Source: Tannerellaceae bacterium
Lineage (GTDB): Bacteria > Bacteroidota > Bacteroidia > Bacteroidales > Tannerellaceae
DNA length: 64,000 bases
Direction: 5' to 3'
Assembly: GCA_031288615.1 (NCBI GenBank)
Contig: JAITRC010000004.1
Location: 43,335 to 107,334, forward strand
The position numbers and the translations under genes were made by a program. Within the stretch, counting starts at the first letter, position 1. Each line of letters starts with the position of its first letter. Of the stretch, positions 60,439-64,000 are shown piece by piece. The notes under the pieces are model-generated. The model made no database searches and was not told where the DNA came from. It saw only the letters and a program-made list of their open reading frames with translations.

Positions 60439-62388
60439 ATGAAAACCCTCCCTATTCTCTTCCTTTGCTACCAGGCAACGGCTTTTGCACAATCCTCCAC
60501 CCTCAACGAATCCTTTCTTCCCAACCCCAACAAGTGGAAGGAGTATATCCAAGAGCTTGCCGAACAAACCGACAGTCCCGAACTTGCCGAAGCCCTTTAC
60601 CATGAACTTTCCTTCATCGCCGAGCACCCCTTAGACATCAACCGCGTCTCCGCTCACGAACTTAGTCAACTCCCTTTCCTCTCCGACACGCAGATAGACG
60701 CTATCCTCGCCTTCAGAAAACACTTTGGCGAAATTCTTACCCTTCATGTCTTAAAAGTCATTGATAACTTGGATTTTACGACCATCGAACTCCTTCTCCC
60801 TTTCATTTACATCAGACAACGCGATGACCGCGAACTCACCTCCTTCGGACACCACTCCTTGCGTTCCCGTTACGCCCGTAAACTCCACTCCAATCGCTCC
60901 GAATCCTTCCTCGGTGAACCTTTCTACCATTCCCTCCAGTATACCTACAACCTCGACAAACGCCTCACTACCGGCTTCTCTACCGAAAAAGACAACGGTG
61001 AGCCTTTTCGCAATGGCTATGATTTCTACTCGGGATATGTCTTCCTCTCCGATATTCGGACATTCCTACCCGCACTCATCATTGGTGATTTCAAAGCCAC
61101 CTTCGGACATGGACTAATCATTCATAACGGCTTTAACCCTGCACGTGCCTCCCTCAACCCTCAATCCGGCAGGCGAGCCAATGGCTTCCGACCTCACGCC
61201 TCTACCAATGAATCCGACTTCTTTCGAGGTGTCGCCACCTCCTTCCGATCCGGTAACTTCTGGGAGTTCAATCTCTTCTATTCTCTCCGCTACCTTGATG
61301 CCACCCTCTCCTCCGATTCCACCTTCTCCGCCTTCAAATCCGACGGGCTACATCGAACACCACAAGACTTCGATAAAAAACATACCCTCCCCATGCATGC
61401 ACTCGGTGCCAACCTCGCTTTCGCACACAATCGCTTCGGCCTCGCCTTCTCTGCACTCGCACATGCCTCCGGTAACCTCAGCCTCCTGCCTGAGCCCCTC
61501 CCTTACAACCTCTTCGCTTTTCGCGGTAACCACAACGCCAATGCCTCCTTCGATTACTACCTCCAACTCCCTAACGCTCGCTTTTACGGCGAAACGGCCA
61601 TCGCTGCCAATAACGCCTTTGCCTCACTTAACGCCCTCCGCTTTACACCCATCTCCCAATTCAACCTCCTTATCCTTCTCCGTAACTACTCCCCAAGATA
61701 CCATGCCCTCTTCGCCTCCGCCTTTTCTCAAAACTCCGATGTCTCCAACGAATCCGGCCTCTTCACCGCCCTTAACTTCTTGCCTCACCCCCACTGGAAG
61801 ATCGATGCCTCTATAGACCTCTTCCGACACCCTTGGCTTAAATACCTTGTCTCTGCACCTTCCTCCGGCATTCATGCCAGATTTCACCTTGATTTTTTGC
61901 CCCGCAACAACCTCTCCGCTTCACTTCGCTACAATTACCGCCTAAGAGAAAAAGACCAATCCATTCCCTTCGAGCCCGATCCCTTAGTCCGACCTTACGA
62001 TACGCACCGACTCCGACTCCTCTGCCAATACGGCAATAACCGCCCCTTTACTCTCCGATCCTCTTTCGATGCCATCCGGTATGCCGATGCCCTCGCAACC
62101 TCCAGCGGTGTTGCTTTCTCTCAAAACCTCTCCTGCAATCCGCACAACCTCCCACTTGAACTCGACCTCTACGCCGTCCTCTTCTTTACCGATAATTATA
62201 ACGCCCGTATCTTCTCTTACGAAAAACAACTCCCTTATGCCTTCAACTCCACCTTCCTCTATGGACACGGCTTGAGATTCGTCGCACTCCTGCACTGGGG
62301 CATCCTCCCTTCCCTCAACCTCTACACCCGACTCGCGCTCCAGCCAAACAACTCCGACCTCAATCTCCTCCTTTCCTTTCGTCTCTGA
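60439..62388 (+). CDS. Helix-hairpin-helix protein with predicted outer-membrane beta-barrel
   Basis: 649 residues. A short signal peptide (LPILFLCYQATAFAQ) is followed by a ComEA-like helix-hairpin-helix region (HPLDINRVSAHELSQLPFLSDTQIDAILAFRKHFG, about residues 58-92). The remaining 500 residues form alternating aromatic strands typical of a beta-barrel (FLADIRTFLPALIIGDFKATFGHGLIIHNGF-like, seen as DIRTFLPALIIGDFKATFGHGL), ending LLLSFRL. Bacteroidota encode such HhH-plus-barrel proteins widely and none has a proven job. HhH units usually bind DNA, so a role in DNA uptake is possible but unproven. The 3' end overlaps the deiminase gene by 29 bp tail to tail. Confidence 0.8.
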   Translation: MKTLPILFLCYQATAFAQSSTLNESFLPNPNKWKEYIQELAEQTDSPELAEALYHELSFIAEHPLDINRVSAHELSQLPFLSDTQIDAILAFRKHFGEILTLHVLKVIDNLDFTTIELLLPFIYIRQRDDRELTSFGHHSLRSRYARKLHSNRSESFLGEPFYHSLQYTYNLDKRLTTGFSTEKDNGEPFRNGYDFYSGYVFLSDIRTFLPALIIGDFKATFGHGLIIHNGFNPARASLNPQSGRRANGFRPHASTNESDFFRGVATSFRSGNFWEFNLFYSLRYLDATLSSDSTFSAFKSDGLHRTPQDFDKKHTLPMHALGANLAFAHNRFGLAFSALAHASGNLSLLPEPLPYNLFAFRGNHNANASFDYYLQLPNARFYGETAIAANNAFASLNALRFTPISQFNLLILLRNYSPRYHALFASAFSQNSDVSNESGLFTALNFLPHPHWKIDASIDLFRHPWLKYLVSAPSSGIHARFHLDFLPRNNLSASLRYNYRLREKDQSIPFEPDPLVRPYDTHRLRLLCQYGNNRPFTLRSSFDAIRYADALATSSGVAFSQNLSCNPHNLPLELDLYAVLFFTDNYNARIFSYEKQLPYAFNSTFLYGHGLRFVALLHWGILPSLNLYTRLALQPNNSDLNLLLSFRL

Positions 62389-63346
62389 GAAATCCCCGCG
62401 GATACTGCATCGTCGCGCAATGCAACGATCCGCCCTGACGCAACAACACCCTGCAATCTAGCCCCACTACCGCCCGATTCGGATATAGCCTCCGGAACAC
62501 CCCTAACGCCTCTGCATCTTCTTCTACTCCGTACACCGGCACCAATACTCCCCCGTTGATAAACAAAAAATTGGCGTAACTCGCCGGCAAACGCTTCCCC
62601 TTATGCACCACCGGTGAGGGCAACGGCAACGCCTCTAACTTGTACGGTCGCCCATCTCGCCCTCTAAAGCTGCACAGCTCCTCCTCCAACCGCTTTAACT
62701 CCACATAATGACTATCGCTACGCTTGCACCTCGTATACAGTAGCGTCCTGGCATCCCCAAATCGTACCAGCGTATCTATATGTCCATCCGTGTCATCCCC
62801 CTCCAATTCCCCACTCTCCACCCACAGCACCCGCTCTATCCCCAGCCGCTCTTTATACTCCCTCGCCCATTCCTCTCGCTTCTCATACGGCACCCGCTTT
62901 CCCGCACACACCCATGAGGACAGTAACGTCCCTTCTCCATCCGTTTCCAAGTTACCTCCTTCCGTCACCACTTCTTCTCGACGCACATACCCCACCCCAC
63001 TCGCAAACACCTTCCTCTCTTTGTACACCTTCCCCCCTACTCCATCATCCCCACCCGACTCATACTTCCCGCCCCATCCGTCGAACCGATAATCTACCAA
63101 CACCCTATCCTCACCCCCTCGCGTCGACAATAGTCCATAGTCTCGCACCCATGTATCATTCAGGCTCCATTCTTCCTGACGTAGCAGAATTACCTTCTCC
63201 CTTCGGGACACCTCCTCCATGATTGACCGATAGCATGCCCGTACTTCTTCCGTATCCTCACCCCAATCCATCTCTACTTCCGGCCATGACAGCATCACCC
63301 CATCCTGTTCCTCCCATTCCGCCACCAGCCTTCTCTTCTCCTCCAC
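62360..63346 (-). CDS. Agmatine deiminase family protein
   Basis: 328 residues from GTG at 63346, 12 bp after the stop of the upstream surface-protein gene. It is a guanidino-group-modifying enzyme of the PAD_porph/agmatine deiminase family. Motifs: NDTWVRDYG near residue 63, EGGNLETDGEG, DDTDGHIDTLVRF with the catalytic His, and the nucleophile Cys in GGSLHCATMQYP near the end. All catalytic residues are present. The likely reaction is agmatine to N-carbamoylputrescine in polyamine synthesis. Porphyromonas peptidylarginine deiminase belongs to the same fold but is secreted; no signal peptide or T9SS tail is seen here, so the cytoplasmic enzyme is favoured. Confidence 0.9.
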   Translation of the reverse strand: MEEKRRLVAEWEEQDGVMLSWPEVEMDWGEDTEEVRACYRSIMEEVSRREKVILLRQEEWSLNDTWVRDYGLLSTRGGEDRVLVDYRFDGWGGKYESGGDDGVGGKVYKERKVFASGVGYVRREEVVTEGGNLETDGEGTLLSSWVCAGKRVPYEKREEWAREYKERLGIERVLWVESGELEGDDTDGHIDTLVRFGDARTLLYTRCKRSDSHYVELKRLEEELCSFRGRDGRPYKLEALPLPSPVVHKGKRLPASYANFLFINGGVLVPVYGVEEDAEALGVFRRLYPNRAVVGLDCRVLLRQGGSLHCATMQYPRGFLRDERKGGD

Positions 63347-63358
63347 TAACTTCTCCCC

Positions 63359-64000
63359 CTACCTCACCACTACCTTCCCTACTCTCCCCTTCTCCCCCTT
63401 GACGATATACAGCCCCGCCTTCAGCGGCGCACTCACCGCTCTCCCTGACAACGTGTATACGGTATAGCTCGCTTCACCGCCCCCTACTACCTCCAGCGTC
63501 CCCACCGGCGGTGCCGACACCGCCTCCACCACAGGCGCCTCCTCCACTGGCTCCGGTTCAGGCTCAGGTGTTGCCTCCTCCTCCGGTTCCACAGCCTCCG
63601 GCTCACCCTCCTCTACTACCTCCGTCTCTCCCTCTCCCTCCGGCTCACCCTCCACCTCCGCCTCTACTACCGTCTCCTCTTCCCCCTCCGCCTCTACCGC
63701 CGGTTCTTCCACTACCGCCCCCTTCAGTATAATAAAGCTCACCTCCGCCGCCTCCACCGGCACCGCCGCCTCCTCCTCCCCACTTGACCGCAGCCCCACC
63801 GGCGCCGGCAGGTTCGGTAGCGTCGGGTCTGCATTCACCGTGATCACCAGCTTCCCTCCCGCACCTCCGCCCCCTGACCCGGGCTTCGGCGTGATCGCGT
63901 ACGTCCCGTCCAGCGTCTTCGCTACCGTCACCAGGTCACTGATGCACTCCCACTTCAGGTTCAGCGACAGCAGCGTCTGGTGCTGGTTATATTCACCCGG
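63359..64000 (-). CDS. T9SS surface protein, C-terminal part (gene runs off the window)
   Basis: The frame is open to the right edge, so the 5' end lies beyond 64000; 213 codons are visible. After a short folded piece and a Gly-rich linker (PKPGSGGGGAGGKL) comes an extremely acidic Val/Glu/Pro region of about 80 residues. The T9SS sorting tail follows (YTVYTLSGRAVSAPLKAGLYIVKGEKGRVGKVVVR). Its end closely resembles that of the LRR surface protein encoded at 16544-20791, suggesting shared sorting. The type of the N-terminal region is unknown. The stop lies 12 bp before the deiminase gene, so the two may be cotranscribed. Confidence 0.85.
   Translation of the reverse strand, partial: PGEYNQHQTLLSLNLKWECISDLVTVAKTLDGTYAITPKPGSGGGGAGGKLVITVNADPTLPNLPAPVGLRSSGEEEAAVPVEAAEVSFIILKGAVVEEPAVEAEGEEETVVEAEVEGEPEGEGETEVVEEGEPEAVEPEEEATPEPEPEPVEEAPVVEAVSAPPVGTLEVVGGGEASYTVYTLSGRAVSAPLKAGLYIVKGEKGRVGKVVVR

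Overview
The window reads as a chromosomal stretch from a Bacteroidota bacterium, most likely order Bacteroidales. Three kinds of evidence support this. First, Bacteroidota-type -7 elements (TAnnTTTG) precede many genes on both strands. Second, four secreted proteins end in type IX secretion (T9SS/Por) C-terminal tails. Third, the gene content is typical of the group: a GldB-like lipoprotein, a DUF4292 lipoprotein, a DUF4369-type thioredoxin-fold lipoprotein, a GT3 glycogen synthase and a Bacteroidota-type LptD. The cell is Gram-negative with Kdo-containing lipopolysaccharide (kdsB, lptD), and MurE carries the meso-diaminopimelate signature DNPR. The species cannot be named from the sequence. 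Almost everything is chromosomal housekeeping plus large surface proteins. There is no rRNA operon, CRISPR array, phage or recognisable insertion sequence.

Layout. 1-6 kb: 3' end of a phosphohexomutase, an M16 peptidase, pta and mfd. 6-8 kb: rpsA on the minus strand, overlapping the end of mfd. 8.3-11.5 kb: tRNA-Gln, then the minus-strand operon pheA, aminotransferase, pdxB. 11.6-16.4 kb: aminotransferase plus GT3 glycogen synthase on plus, facing dnaB and two tiny membrane-protein genes on minus. 16.5-20.8 kb: a BspA-like leucine-rich-repeat surface protein with a T9SS tail. 20.8-26 kb: a 478-bp intergenic region with a duplicated motif, then a shortened division/cell-wall (dcw) cluster rsmH-ftsL-ftsI-murE. 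26-27.4 kb: an A+T-richer AlbA_2/Schlafen-type regulator gene where mraY would be expected.

27.5-29.7 kb: minus operon ruvC, sufE, LolC/E-like permease. 29.8-39.7 kb: a long plus-strand run with a hypothetical, tRNA-Thr, DUF4292 lipoprotein, EnvC-like LytM factor, purE, birA, a CMP-kinase-like protein, a SurA/PpiC chaperone, a cysteine-less thioredoxin-fold lipoprotein and lptD; much of it serves envelope biogenesis. 39.7-47.5 kb: one 2606-codon surface protein (beta-helix head, long repeat array, T9SS tail). 47.6-56.2 kb: kdsB, gldB-like, aspS, a tiny Cys-containing lipoprotein, a TSCPD protein, ribE, a MetY-like sulfhydrylase and ftsK. 56.3-64 kb: tRNA-Pro, rlmN, a T9SS-exported metallophosphatase, two outer-membrane beta-barrel candidates, an agmatine deiminase-family enzyme and the 3' end of another T9SS surface protein.

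Genes are packed tightly. Four-base ATGA overlaps mark operons, and every convergent pair that meets does so by overlapping (4 to 29 bp). The plus strand is extremely pyrimidine/C-rich in 6-26 kb and after about 53 kb, whatever the gene direction, but G-rich around 39.7-47.5 kb. This bias also creates many long false antisense and out-of-frame reading frames. No clearly new multi-gene system was found. The best candidates for something undescribed are the giant repeat protein, the duplicated element upstream of rsmH, the regulator gene inside the broken dcw cluster, and the local reversal of strand bias.
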